Assembly: GCF_023074185.1 (NCBI RefSeq)
Contig: NZ_JADPKY010000094.1
Span: 248,001-312,000 of the forward strand
DNA from: Bradyrhizobium sp. 132
GTDB lineage: Bacteria > Pseudomonadota > Alphaproteobacteria > Rhizobiales > Xanthobacteraceae
Reading direction: 5' to 3'
Length of the DNA stretch: 64,000 bases
Made by a program: the position numbers and the translations under genes
In this document: in pieces, positions 25,262-33,223 of the stretch
Layout of the letters: every line of letters starts with the position of its first letter
Position numbering within the stretch: position 1 is the first letter of the stretch
The notes under the pieces: model-generated
Database searches by the model: none
What the model was told of the DNA's origin: nothing
Seen by the model: only the letters and a program-made list of their open reading frames with translations

Positions 25262-26002
25262 TCAGCGCGAGGCGCTGGTCTTGTCCAAGTCGCCGACGAC
25301 GGCGCGTCTGCGGAATTCGTCTCCAATGGCAAAATGCTTGCGCAGCGTTGCGTCCGCGCGCTCCGGATCGCGCGCGATCACAGCTTCAAAGATGCGGCGG
25401 TGGTCGTCGATCAGATAGGTCTTCATGGACGGGAAGGCCTGCACCAGCTCGCGGCGACTGCGATGCGAATGCGTCAACAGGCCGGCCATCGAGCCATGGA
25501 GGACGGTCAGGGTTTCCGAGCGTGAAGCCATCACGATCGTGCGGTGGAAATCGAAGTCGGCTTTACCGCCGCCATCCGCCTCGTCGATCGTTTCCTCGAT
25601 TTTCGCAAGTGCGCGCTGGAGCCGCTCGTAATCGGCAATGTTTGCGCGCTCGCAGGCAAGCCGGATCGCCTGGCACTCGATCGCGACGCGCGCCTGCATG
25701 ACGTCGTCGAGCATGTCCGCTTGCTGGGCGAGCGCGAAGGTGAAGAAGTCGTTCAGCACGGAGACGTCCGGCCGCGTCACCACGGTGCCGACGCGGTCGC
25801 GGATCTCGACGATGCCGAGCACGGTGAGGGCGCGCAGCGCCTCGCGCACGATTGGCCGGCTGACGCCGAGAAGGCTCGCGAGCTCACGCTCGGAGATCAG
25901 GCGATCGCCGGGCTTGAGCGAGCCCGCAAGCAGCCGTTCGCGCAAGAAGGCGAACACCTTCTCGAAGCCCTTTTCGCCTTCAGCCGCGCGCTTGAGTTCC
26001 AT
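25262..26002 (-). CDS. GntR-family (FadR subfamily) transcriptional regulator
   Basis: A 246-residue repressor-type protein. The N-terminal winged helix-turn-helix (about residues 10-75: LAGSLKPGDRLISERELASLLGVSRPIVREALRAL) is typical GntR. The C-terminal all-helical FCD domain (about 95-225) carries the metal-binding D/H/H pattern in DFHRTIV and HRRIFEA. Such regulators bind a carboxylic acid effector. The ATG at 26002 was chosen over the upstream frame because a consensus operator (TGGT-N3-ACCA) lies just upstream at 26026-26036. It heads the nine-gene minus-strand unit and probably represses it. Confidence 0.9.
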   Translation of the reverse strand: MELKRAAEGEKGFEKVFAFLRERLLAGSLKPGDRLISERELASLLGVSRPIVREALRALTVLGIVEIRDRVGTVVTRPDVSVLNDFFTFALAQQADMLDDVMQARVAIECQAIRLACERANIADYERLQRALAKIEETIDEADGGGKADFDFHRTIVMASRSETLTVLHGSMAGLLTHSHRSRRELVQAFPSMKTYLIDDHRRIFEAVIARDPERADATLRKHFAIGDEFRRRAVVGDLDKTSASR

Positions 26003-26025
26003 CCCTGTCTCTTTTGGTCTGATCT

Positions 26026-26036
26026 TGGTAAGACCA
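26026..26036. promoter_or_regulatory. FadR-type operator (TGGT-N3-ACCA)
   Basis: The sequence TGGTAAGACCA is a perfect match to the TGGT-N3-ACCA core bound by FadR-subfamily GntR regulators, within CTTGGTAAGACCAGT. It lies 24 to 34 bases upstream of the regulator's ATG. A further TGGTCT half-site 6 bases nearer the gene (26015-26020) makes a second, wider inverted arrangement. Autoregulation of the FadR-type gene is inferred. Confidence 0.6.
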
Positions 26037-26180
26037 GTAGGATGACCAGAATGGTGCGTCAAGCGCCTTGGTTAACCGCCGGTGTCGCAGGCACCGCCAA
26101 TCCGAGCCGTTCGCCGGCCCGATCCTTAGAATTTGAAGCGTATTGATCGGAGCGTTCGCTTAGAGAATTTGAGGTCCGCG

Positions 26181-26498
26181 ATGCCCGACCATCATTCCTT
26201 CTCCGTGCTCGATCGCCATGCGGTGTTGAGCGGATCCGATGACGGTTTCCCCTGGTACGCGGGCGCGATGCTTGCGGTCGAGGCGAGTGATGTGATGCGC
26301 TTGCGCTACGAAAAACTCAGCCAGGGCAACGAGGCCGCCGGGCGGGAGGCCGTGCTGATGGTGAGCGAGAAGATCGCAGCTGCCTTCGAGACGGCAGCTA
26401 GCCTGCTTGCCGGGGCGACGCCGGCAGTGATTGTCCAGCGCTATCGCGAGCATGTGGCCGCGAATGCCAAGCGGTTGTCCGCGAGCGACGCTCCGTGA
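26181..26498 (+). CDS. Hypothetical small helical protein
   Basis: A 105-residue soluble protein, mostly alpha-helical and alanine-rich (AMLAVEASDVMRLRYEKLSQ, then MVSEKIAAAFETAASLLAG). The pattern of an amphipathic helical bundle resembles short phasin-like proteins, but I see no diagnostic motif and do not name it so. The ATG at 26181 follows GAGG at a good distance. It is divergent from the FadR-type regulator and followed by the GFA gene 76 bases later. Confidence 0.7.
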   Translation: MPDHHSFSVLDRHAVLSGSDDGFPWYAGAMLAVEASDVMRLRYEKLSQGNEAAGREAVLMVSEKIAAAFETAASLLAGATPAVIVQRYREHVAANAKRLSASDAP

Positions 26499-26574
26499 CG
26501 GGGCCGCGCTGCTGACAGCATGTTGGCAGCAGGGTCCGGCTATGACCACCTTCTGACAAAACGGAGAGCGGGTC

Positions 26575-26943
26575 ATGCCGATCGAGGCAAGCTGTCATTG
26601 CGGTGAGACGGTGTTCGAGGTGACGGAGGCGCCCTCGAGCGTGACCCGCTGCACCTGTTCGCTCTGTGCCAAGCGCGGCGCGTTGTGGGCCTATTATACG
26701 CCGGCGCAGTTTCGGCTGCTGTCGCCGGCGGAGAACGTCGCGACCTATCTCTGGGGCAGCCGCACGGTCAAACATCATTTCTGCGCGAGCTGCGGCTGCG
26801 GTACCTATTCGGAGTCGCCGGACTGGTCGACCGGCAAGCCCGATTTCGACAATCCCAAGGTCGGCGTCAACGCGCGTCTGTTCGACGAGTTCGACCTGGA
26901 GGCCGTGCCGGTGAACATGATCGACGGCAAGAATTTGTGGTGA
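26575..26943 (+). CDS. GFA-family (glutathione-dependent formaldehyde-activating-like) zinc protein
   Basis: A 122-residue protein with the GFA fold's zinc-binding cysteines: CHCGE near residue 6-10, CTCSLC near 27-32 and CASCGCGTY near 69-77. The founding member speeds formation of S-hydroxymethylglutathione, but many family members have other or unknown roles, so formaldehyde activity is not assumed. The start ATG 26575 follows GGAGAGCGGGTC. No pathway partner is nearby. Confidence 0.9.
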   Translation: MPIEASCHCGETVFEVTEAPSSVTRCTCSLCAKRGALWAYYTPAQFRLLSPAENVATYLWGSRTVKHHFCASCGCGTYSESPDWSTGKPDFDNPKVGVNARLFDEFDLEAVPVNMIDGKNLW

Positions 26944-26976
26944 GCATGCGCTCTCAGGCATATCTGCCGCACGGTC

Positions 26977-27041
26977 TGTCCACCATTCCTCACCAACGCA
27001 AGCGGGAGTGGTGGGCACGCTTCGCTTTGCCGCCTTACGAG
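26977..27041. repeat. Dispersed intergenic inverted repeat, copy 2
   Basis: This is a second copy of the element at 11284. It shares the core GGGCACGCTTCGCTTTGC, with imperfect arms TGTCCACCAT and AGTGGTGGGCA. It lies between the convergent GFA and exonuclease III genes. Confidence 0.6.
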
Positions 27042-27050
27042 TTCGTTCAT

Positions 27051-27821
27051 TTATTTCAGCACGACCCACGCCGGCGCGTGATCGCTGGCGCCATCCTCGC
27101 CGCGAACCTTCTTGTCCACGCCCGCTTTAGCCAGGCGTGAGACGAGGGCGGGGCTGAGCAGGAGATGATCGAGCCGCAGGCCCGCATCGCGCGACCAGCG
27201 GTTTCGCTTGTAATCCCAGAAGGTGTAGATGCGCTTCTCCGGGTGCAGTTCACGGATCGCGTCGCACCAGCCTTGTGCCACCAGCGAGCCGAAGGCCGCG
27301 CGGCTCTTCGGCTGGATCAAGGCATCCTTGTCCCACGAGCGCGTCGGATAGATGTCGATCTCCGTCGGCGCGACGTTGTAGTCGCCGGCGAGCACCACGG
27401 GCAGGTCCTGCTTGATGAAAGTTTTGGCGTGGCGCTTGAGCCGCGCGAACCAGTCGAGCTTGTACTCGAATTTCGGTCCCGGCTGCGGATTGCCGTTCGG
27501 CAGGTAGATGCTGGTGACGATGACACCGCTTACGGCGGCCTCGATGTAGCGGGCTTCGAGATCGGCAGGCTTTCCCGGCAAGCGATCGCGGGTGAGAATG
27601 GGCTCGGCATTGCGGGCCAGGATGGCGACGCCGTTCCAGGTCTTCTGTCCACACCACACTGCGCCGTAACCGGCCTTTTCGATGGCGGCCGCCGGAAATT
27701 CGCCATCACTTGCCTTCAATTCTTGAAGCGCAACGACATCAGGTTTCGCCGTTCGCATCCATGCCAACAGATTGGGCAGGCGGCGATTGATGTTGTTGAT
27801 GTTGAATGTCGCAATCTTCAT
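27051..27821 (-). CDS. xth: Exodeoxyribonuclease III (AP endonuclease)
   Basis: A 256-residue enzyme of the exonuclease III family that cleaves DNA at abasic sites and trims 3' ends in base-excision repair. Catalytic landmarks are TFNINNINRRL near the start, E34 (LQELK), GDYNVAP in the middle and the C-terminal GASDHAPAWV with the general-base histidine. The open frame extends far upstream, but the ATG at 27821 begins exactly at the family's conserved N-terminus (MKIATFNINN). It is divergent from the small Cys-repeat gene. Confidence 0.95.
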   Translation of the reverse strand: MKIATFNINNINRRLPNLLAWMRTAKPDVVALQELKASDGEFPAAAIEKAGYGAVWCGQKTWNGVAILARNAEPILTRDRLPGKPADLEARYIEAAVSGVIVTSIYLPNGNPQPGPKFEYKLDWFARLKRHAKTFIKQDLPVVLAGDYNVAPTEIDIYPTRSWDKDALIQPKSRAAFGSLVAQGWCDAIRELHPEKRIYTFWDYKRNRWSRDAGLRLDHLLLSPALVSRLAKAGVDKKVRGEDGASDHAPAWVVLK

Positions 27822-27862
27822 GTAGAGCTGACCGCTTCTTACGTTCCGACACCGGAGATACA

Positions 27863-28081
27863 ATGTCCAAGTTGAACTTTGCCGCCATCGCATTGCTCGT
27901 CGCATTCTCCGGAACGGCTTCGGCACAATCCTCCGATCCGCGCGGCGCGTGCAAGGCGGACTACGATAAATTCTGCGCCGGCCTCGCACCGGGCGGCGGC
28001 ATCGTCGCCTGCCTCAACGGCAAGCGCGATCAGCTCAGCGCGACCTGCAGGACGGCGCTGGACAGCAGGAAGAAGAAGTAA
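27863..28081 (+). CDS. Small secreted cysteine-rich repeat protein
   Basis: A 72-residue exported protein with a signal peptide (ALLVAFSGTASAQ, cut after about residue 22) and a mature part of about 50 residues containing four cysteines in a C-X8-C-X10-C-X12-C layout (GACKADYDKFCAG, ACLNGKRDQ, ATCRTAL). This resembles one unit of the Cys-rich GLG1/FGFR-type repeat seen in small rhizobial secreted proteins. Two disulfides are likely. The function is unknown. The ATG at 27863 is the start that gives a signal peptide. Confidence 0.8.
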   Translation: MSKLNFAAIALLVAFSGTASAQSSDPRGACKADYDKFCAGLAPGGGIVACLNGKRDQLSATCRTALDSRKKK

Positions 28082-28093
28082 GCGGCCGACAGA

Positions 28094-29380
28094 TCAGCCC
28101 GGCAGCGGCGGCGGGTTCGCGGGCTGCTCGATCGACGGCGGAGCGGACGGCTGCTGCTCGGCCGCCTGCGCAGGTGCGGGCTTTGCCAGCGGCTCCACCA
28201 CATTGCCGCCCTTGTAGATTCGCGCGTAGCGGTGGCCGAGGCTGGTCAGCACCTCATAGCCGATCGTGCCGAAATGATGGGCGAGCTCGTCGATGGTGAT
28301 GCCCTCGCCAAGCAGTGTCACCATGTGGCCGCGCCGCACCGCGTTCGGCGGCAAGTCCGTGATGTCGATCGCGATCAGGTCCATCGAGACGCGGCCCGCG
28401 ACGGGGCAGCGCTTGCCGGCGACGATGACCTCGGCGCCGCGGGTGCCGTCATTGGAGCTTGCGGCGCGGAAATAGCCGTCGGCATAACCGACCGCGATGA
28501 TCGCCAGTTTCGTCGGCCGCCGTGCGGTCCAGGTGCCGCCATAGCCGACGCTTTCGCCGCGCTCGACGCTGCGGATTTGCACGATGCGGGCCTTGAGGTC
28601 GACCACCGGCTGCATCGGATTGTCGGCCTCCGGCGTCGGGTTGACGCCGTAGAGCGCGGCGCCCGGCCGCACCATGTCGAACTGGAATGGTGCGCCGAGG
28701 AAGACGCCGGAGGAATTGGCGAGCGCGGCCGGCACGCCGGAGAATTCGCTGGCGATGCCGCGGAAGGCCGCGAGTTGCTTGGCGTTCGCTTGGTTGTTGA
28801 GCTGCTCGGCCGAGACCAGATGGCTCATCACCAGCGTGATGCCGTGGTCGCCGGCATTGATGCGCGGGATGATGGCGTGCGCTTCCGCAAGCGTTAGGCC
28901 AAGCCGGTTCATGCCGGTGTCGATGTGAACAGCCGCGCCACCGGTCCAGCCGGTTCGGCGGCAGAACACGTCCCATTCGGCAAGCTCGTTGAGATCGCCG
29001 ATCACGGGGCGGCAGTTGATTTGGGCGTAGTGCTCGCCGGTGTTCTGGAAATAGCCACCGAGCACGTAGATCGTAGGCTCCGGCACGGCTGCTCGCACCT
29101 TGCGCGCTTCCTCGATGGTGGCGACGAAGAACGTCTTGCAACCGGCCTTGTTCAGGGCACGCGCAACCTGCTCGGCACCGCAGCCATAGGCGTCGGCCTT
29201 GATCACCGCCGAGCATTCGGCCGGCACCGCGGTCTTCTCGAGCTTGCGCCAGTTGGCGATGATGGCGTCGAGGTCGACGGTGAGCACGCCGCCGAAGGCA
29301 GCGAGCGCGGCAGTTTGATTGGCCTCCGCGGAGAGAAGGCCGGATTGCGGGATCATTTTCGGGTCGGACGCCATTGTCAT
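28094..29380 (-). CDS. alr: Alanine racemase
   Basis: A 428-residue PLP enzyme that makes D-alanine for peptidoglycan. The PLP-binding lysine is K61 (AVIKADAYGCGA) and the opposing catalytic tyrosine lies in SVGYGGTWTA (about residue 281). Compared with typical Alr of about 370 residues it has some 28 extra residues before the barrel and a low-complexity Pro/Ala/Gln tail after the last strand (about 25-30 residues). It follows dnaB on the same strand at a distance of 68 bases, the usual alphaproteobacterial order. Starts at 29380 or 29374 are both possible. Confidence 0.95.
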   Translation of the reverse strand: MTMASDPKMIPQSGLLSAEANQTAALAAFGGVLTVDLDAIIANWRKLEKTAVPAECSAVIKADAYGCGAEQVARALNKAGCKTFFVATIEEARKVRAAVPEPTIYVLGGYFQNTGEHYAQINCRPVIGDLNELAEWDVFCRRTGWTGGAAVHIDTGMNRLGLTLAEAHAIIPRINAGDHGITLVMSHLVSAEQLNNQANAKQLAAFRGIASEFSGVPAALANSSGVFLGAPFQFDMVRPGAALYGVNPTPEADNPMQPVVDLKARIVQIRSVERGESVGYGGTWTARRPTKLAIIAVGYADGYFRAASSNDGTRGAEVIVAGKRCPVAGRVSMDLIAIDITDLPPNAVRRGHMVTLLGEGITIDELAHHFGTIGYEVLTSLGHRYARIYKGGNVVEPLAKPAPAQAAEQQPSAPPSIEQPANPPPLPG

Positions 29381-29448
29381 GACGCCGTTTTACGCAAGAG
29401 ACCGCTGCGGTTCAACCCAAGGAACCAACAAGGAACCGAACGAGGAGC

Positions 29449-30957
29449 CTAGTAGTCGCCGCCACCGCGGTCCGGCACCTGACTGTCCGGCGCAAGGTCG
29501 CCAAATCGTGTGATCGACGCTTCAAAGGCCAGATCGACGGTGCCGGTCGGACCGTGGCGCTGCTTGCCGATGATGACTTCGGCCTTGCCATGCGCAAGAT
29601 CCATGTCCAGGCGCCATTTTTCGTGCTCGGGTGTGCCCGGGCGCGGCTCCTTGTTTCCGAGGTAATATTCCTCGCGGTAGACGAACAGAACGACGTCGGC
29701 GTCCTGCTCGATCGAGCCGGATTCGCGCAGATCTGAGAGCTGCGGCCGCTTGTCCTCGCGCGACTCCACCTGGCGCGAGAGCTGCGAGAGCGCGATCACG
29801 GGCACGCTCAGTTCCTTGGCCAGGGCCTTCAGACTTGTCGTGATCTCGGTGATTTCCTGCACGCGGTTTTCGCTGCGCTTGCCCGAGCCTGACAAGAGCT
29901 GGATGTAGTCGATGACGATGAGGTCGAGGCCCTTCTGCCGTTTCAGCCGGCGGGCGCGTGCCATCAGCTGCGAGATCGAGAGGCCGCCGGTCTCGTCGAC
30001 ATAGAAGGGCAGCGATTGCAGCTCGATCGAAACCTCGCGGATATTCTCGAAATCGGCTTCCGAGATGCCGCCGCGGCGGATGTGGGAGGAGGGAATGCCG
30101 GTGCGCTCGGCGACGATACGCGTGGCGAGCTGGTCGGCCGACATTTCGCAGGAGAAGAAGCCGATGACGCCGCCATGGGCGGCCTTCGTGGTGCCGTCGG
30201 CCTGCAGTTCTGGAACATAGGCCCGGGCGACGTTATAGGCGATGTTGGTTGCAAGCGACGTCTTGCCCATGCCGGGGCGGCCGGCGACGATGATGAGGTC
30301 GGAGTGCTGCAAGCCGCCCATCTTGGTATCGAGGTCGCGCAGGCCCGTCGAGATGCCGGACAGCTTTCCGTCGCGCTGGAACGCTTTCGCGGCGAGATCG
30401 ACCGCGAGCGTTAGCGCCTGCGAGAATTTCTGGAAGCCGCCGTCGTAGCGGCCGGACTCGGCGAGTTCATACAGGCGGCGTTCGGCGTCCTCGATCTGCG
30501 CGCGCGGCGCGAAGTCGACCGGGGCGTCATAGGCGACATTGACCATGTCCTCGCCGATCCCGATCAGATCGCGGCGCAATGCCAGGTCGTAGATGGTGCG
30601 CCCATAATCCTGCGCATTGATGATGGTGGTCGCTTCGGCGGCGAGCCGCGCCAGATATTGCCCGATGGTCATGCCGCCGACATCGGTGTCGGCGGGCAGG
30701 AAGGTCTTCAGCGTGACGGGCGTCGCGATCTTGCCCATCCGGATCAGGCTCGAGGCGGTCTCGAAGATGGTCTGGTGCAGCGGCTCGAAGTAATGCTTCG
30801 GCTCCAGGAAGTCAGAGACGCGGTAAAATGCGTCGTTGTTGACCAGGATCGCGCCCAGAAGGCTCTGTTCCGCTTCGATATTATGCGGCGCGCTCCGATA
30901 GGCGGGAGTTCCGGAGTCCGGCGCGAGTTTGAGAACGTTCGAATCAGTCAGGGCCAT
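29449..30957 (-). CDS. dnaB: Replicative DNA helicase DnaB
   Basis: A 502-residue hexameric helicase that unwinds DNA at the replication fork. The N-terminal primase-interacting domain (APHNIEAEQSLLGAIL) is followed by the RecA-like motor with Walker A GRPGMGKTS (about 222-230), Walker B LDLIVIDYIQLLSG and the DnaB motif QLSRQVESREDKRPQLSDLRESGSIEQDAD (long, given here only for its position, about residues 400-430). No intein is present. The ATG at 30957 gives the normal N-terminus. Confidence 0.97.
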   Translation of the reverse strand: MALTDSNVLKLAPDSGTPAYRSAPHNIEAEQSLLGAILVNNDAFYRVSDFLEPKHYFEPLHQTIFETASSLIRMGKIATPVTLKTFLPADTDVGGMTIGQYLARLAAEATTIINAQDYGRTIYDLALRRDLIGIGEDMVNVAYDAPVDFAPRAQIEDAERRLYELAESGRYDGGFQKFSQALTLAVDLAAKAFQRDGKLSGISTGLRDLDTKMGGLQHSDLIIVAGRPGMGKTSLATNIAYNVARAYVPELQADGTTKAAHGGVIGFFSCEMSADQLATRIVAERTGIPSSHIRRGGISEADFENIREVSIELQSLPFYVDETGGLSISQLMARARRLKRQKGLDLIVIDYIQLLSGSGKRSENRVQEITEITTSLKALAKELSVPVIALSQLSRQVESREDKRPQLSDLRESGSIEQDADVVLFVYREEYYLGNKEPRPGTPEHEKWRLDMDLAHGKAEVIIGKQRHGPTGTVDLAFEASITRFGDLAPDSQVPDRGGGDY

Positions 30958-31240
30958 GGTCGAGCGATAGCAATTTTCTGGGGCGGATGCGGGGCCGGGA
31001 TAAAGCGCCGCCTCAGCGCAAAGCGGAAGCAAAAGCTCGCCGCTATCAACCGATCATTAAAATGGTGGATGATTGGCCGCCGCAGCACGCGCCGCGCTTG
31101 ACGGATTTTCGCTGAACCAGGTCGCGGCGCAGGAAGCGACCGCGCCACGGAAAACTCCGGATGAGGTGAACCTAATGGGTTGGCGGGCAGACCTATCGAG
31201 ACGCGCGCGAATGACGCACGCTGGGAGCTTTCGGCTCGGT

Positions 31241-31360
31241 TCAGACCAGCAGGAGGTAGACCAGTGCAACCAGGGCCGCCCCGACGCCGGTAGCGATCAG
31301 GGCGTAATCGGTGCGGAGGTCGTCCTGCACGTCGAATGAGGTTTGGGTCTCTTTGCTCAT
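31241..31360 (-). CDS. 39-residue single-span membrane peptide
   Basis: A short frame not likely to be found by length-filtered gene finders. It has a hydrophilic start (MSKETQTSFDVQDDLRTD) followed by a single membrane helix (YALIATGVGAALVALVYLLLV) that ends at the stop codon. The helix start (D-Y-A-L-I-A-T-G) resembles the E-Y-G-L-I-A-A-G of Flp pilins, but the cleavage glycine and pilin tail are missing. A perfect CRP-type site lies 34 bases upstream, which supports expression. The ribosome site is weak. Function unknown. Confidence 0.6.
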   Translation of the reverse strand: MSKETQTSFDVQDDLRTDYALIATGVGAALVALVYLLLV

Positions 31361-31708
31361 GGCGACGGTCTAGGCCAGGGCCGGCGGGACTTATGTGAAG
31401 CAGATCACATCTCCCCGGATTCTTTCGGGGTATGGCCGGAACAGGCGAGCGGGCGGGGGGTTGTCTCCCGCGATCCGCCACCAGAAACGAGGCAAGCGAT
31501 GCGGCCAGGACGGCAGCCCCGGAATTGGCGAAGCGAAGCAGGCAGCCGGCTCTGGCTGTCGGGGTTGATCGCGGCCATGGAGCACGCTGAGCGGTCTGAA
31601 GTGCGTCGGGAACCGGTCGCCCCCGAAATCCTGAAGGCACTGCGGATACAGTTGGCCTTGACTGCCTCTTTCCGGTCCGCTCCGATTTCGACCCTGCACC
31701 ACTAGGAC
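31361..31708. other. Intergenic region, no gene seen apart from the CRP-type site
   Basis: About 350 bases between the 39-residue peptide and the end of cfa. It holds the CRP-type palindrome and an adjacent short hairpin. The open frames here lack family similarity, plausible ribosome sites and consistent codon bias, so none is called. Confidence 0.6.
31394..31409. promoter_or_regulatory. Perfect CRP/FNR-superfamily operator (TGTGA-N6-TCACA)
   Basis: The bases TGTGA-AGCAGA-TCACA match the E. coli CRP consensus exactly. The centre is 41.5 bases upstream of the 39-residue peptide's ATG on the minus strand. FixK/FNR sites would read TTGAT-N4-ATCAA, so a CRP-like protein is the better candidate. 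A small hairpin (CCCCG/CGGGG, 31413-31430) lies next to it. The distance to the gene start leaves the transcription start unknown, so activation and repression are both possible. Confidence 0.65.
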
Positions 31709-32959
31709 TTATTCACCAGCCATCTTCAGCCTCGGCTTGGCGCCGGCTTCGACGGCCAGCAGCCGGGCTTCTTCACGCGCGATGTAGTTGCGTGTCATCG
31801 GCACTATGCCCTGACGCCGGGTGAGTTGAATCTGGAAGTTCATCATATCCTGCTTGCGGAACGTCATCTCGCTGGCCGCCAGATAAAATTCCCACATTAG
31901 CGCGAAGCGCTCGTCGTACAGCTGTACGGCTTCTTCGCGCCGCGCCATGAAGCGCTCGCGCCATGCTTTCAAGGTTTCGGCGTAATGCAGCCGCAGAATC
32001 TCGATGTCGCAGACCAGCAGGCCCGCCCGCTCGATCGCCGGCAGCACCTCCGAGAGAGCGGGGATGTAGCCGCCGGGAAAGATGTATTTGGCGATCCAGG
32101 GATTGGTGGAGTCCGGGCCCTGCGAACGGCCGATCGAGTGCAGCAGCATGACGCCGTCTTTGTCCAACAGCTCGGCGCAGCGCCGGAAGTAGGTGTCGTA
32201 GAAGCGGGCGCCGACATGCTCCAACATGCCGACTGAGACGATGCGGTCGAACGGGCCGGCGACGTCGCGATAGTCCTGAAGCAGGAATTTGGCCGATCCG
32301 GTCAGACCCTTTTCGGCTGCGCGCGCATTGGCAATCTGCAACTGCTCGGTCGACAACGTTATGCCGGTGACGTCAACACCTGCGATCCCGGCGAGATAGA
32401 GCCCAAGTCCGCCCCAGCCCGAGCCGATGTCGAGCACGCGCTGGCCGCCCTTGACGAGCAGCTTTGCGGCGATGTGTCGTTTCTTGGCGAGCTGCGCATC
32501 GTCGAGGGTGGTCTTCGGCGTCTCGAAATAGGCGCAGCTATATTGCTTGTCGGCGTCGAGGAAGAGCGAATAGAGCCTCGCATCGAGATCGTAGTGGTGT
32601 GCGACGTTGCTGCGGGAGCGCGGGCGCGGATTGAACTGCCTCAGGTGCCGCGCCAGGTAGCGAAGGTGCCACCAGGGTTTTGCCCAGTGCGGCAATAGGT
32701 CGGGTTGATCGAGCAGGATCGCGAGGGCATCAGCTATGGTGCCGTGCTCGACGACGAACTCGCCGTCCATATAGGCCTCGCCAAGCCCGAGCTCGGGATT
32801 GACGAGGATCTTCCGCTCTGCGTCCGCGGTGACGAAGCGGACTGCAACCGGTTCGCCTGAGCCATCACCGACCGTGAACTTCGAACCCTTTGCCGCGGTC
32901 ACCGTCATCGACCCGCGGCGGATGAATTGAGACAGGAATTGACGCAACAATCGGTCCAT
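31709..32959 (-). CDS. cfa: Cyclopropane-fatty-acyl-phospholipid synthase
   Basis: A 416-residue SAM-dependent enzyme that adds a methylene bridge to unsaturated acyl chains of membrane phospholipids. The SAM motif is VLDIGSGWGGLGLYLA (about 172-187). The N-terminal lipid-binding part and the C-terminal aromatic/charged segments (AYFETPKTTLDDAQLAKK, then EFYLAASEMTFRKQDMMNFQ) are family-typical. The ATG at 32959 is preferred to the longer frame. It appears monocistronic. Cfa usually rises in stationary phase, but no promoter was assigned. Confidence 0.94.
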   Translation of the reverse strand: MDRLLRQFLSQFIRRGSMTVTAAKGSKFTVGDGSGEPVAVRFVTADAERKILVNPELGLGEAYMDGEFVVEHGTIADALAILLDQPDLLPHWAKPWWHLRYLARHLRQFNPRPRSRSNVAHHYDLDARLYSLFLDADKQYSCAYFETPKTTLDDAQLAKKRHIAAKLLVKGGQRVLDIGSGWGGLGLYLAGIAGVDVTGITLSTEQLQIANARAAEKGLTGSAKFLLQDYRDVAGPFDRIVSVGMLEHVGARFYDTYFRRCAELLDKDGVMLLHSIGRSQGPDSTNPWIAKYIFPGGYIPALSEVLPAIERAGLLVCDIEILRLHYAETLKAWRERFMARREEAVQLYDERFALMWEFYLAASEMTFRKQDMMNFQIQLTRRQGIVPMTRNYIAREEARLLAVEAGAKPRLKMAGE

Positions 32960-33223
32960 CGATACCCATCCTCTCGAGCGAACCCGAAGAGATGCGACTA
33001 AGCCGGCATTCACCCTACGCGCGGCCACCGCAGCGGTTCCTATGCGTTTGCATCTAAATCTAGGGGAAGTGTCCCGTCCCGGCTATTGCGCTGTGTTCAC
33101 GGCCGATATTCAAAAAGCGCTTAATCACATTCTTGCGCGTGGAGCCTGCTTCCATTCGCGGCTCAATCGGATAAAAGGTGACCCGCCGCCGCGCCCCATG
33201 CCGGCTGCACCTCTCGGAATTCA

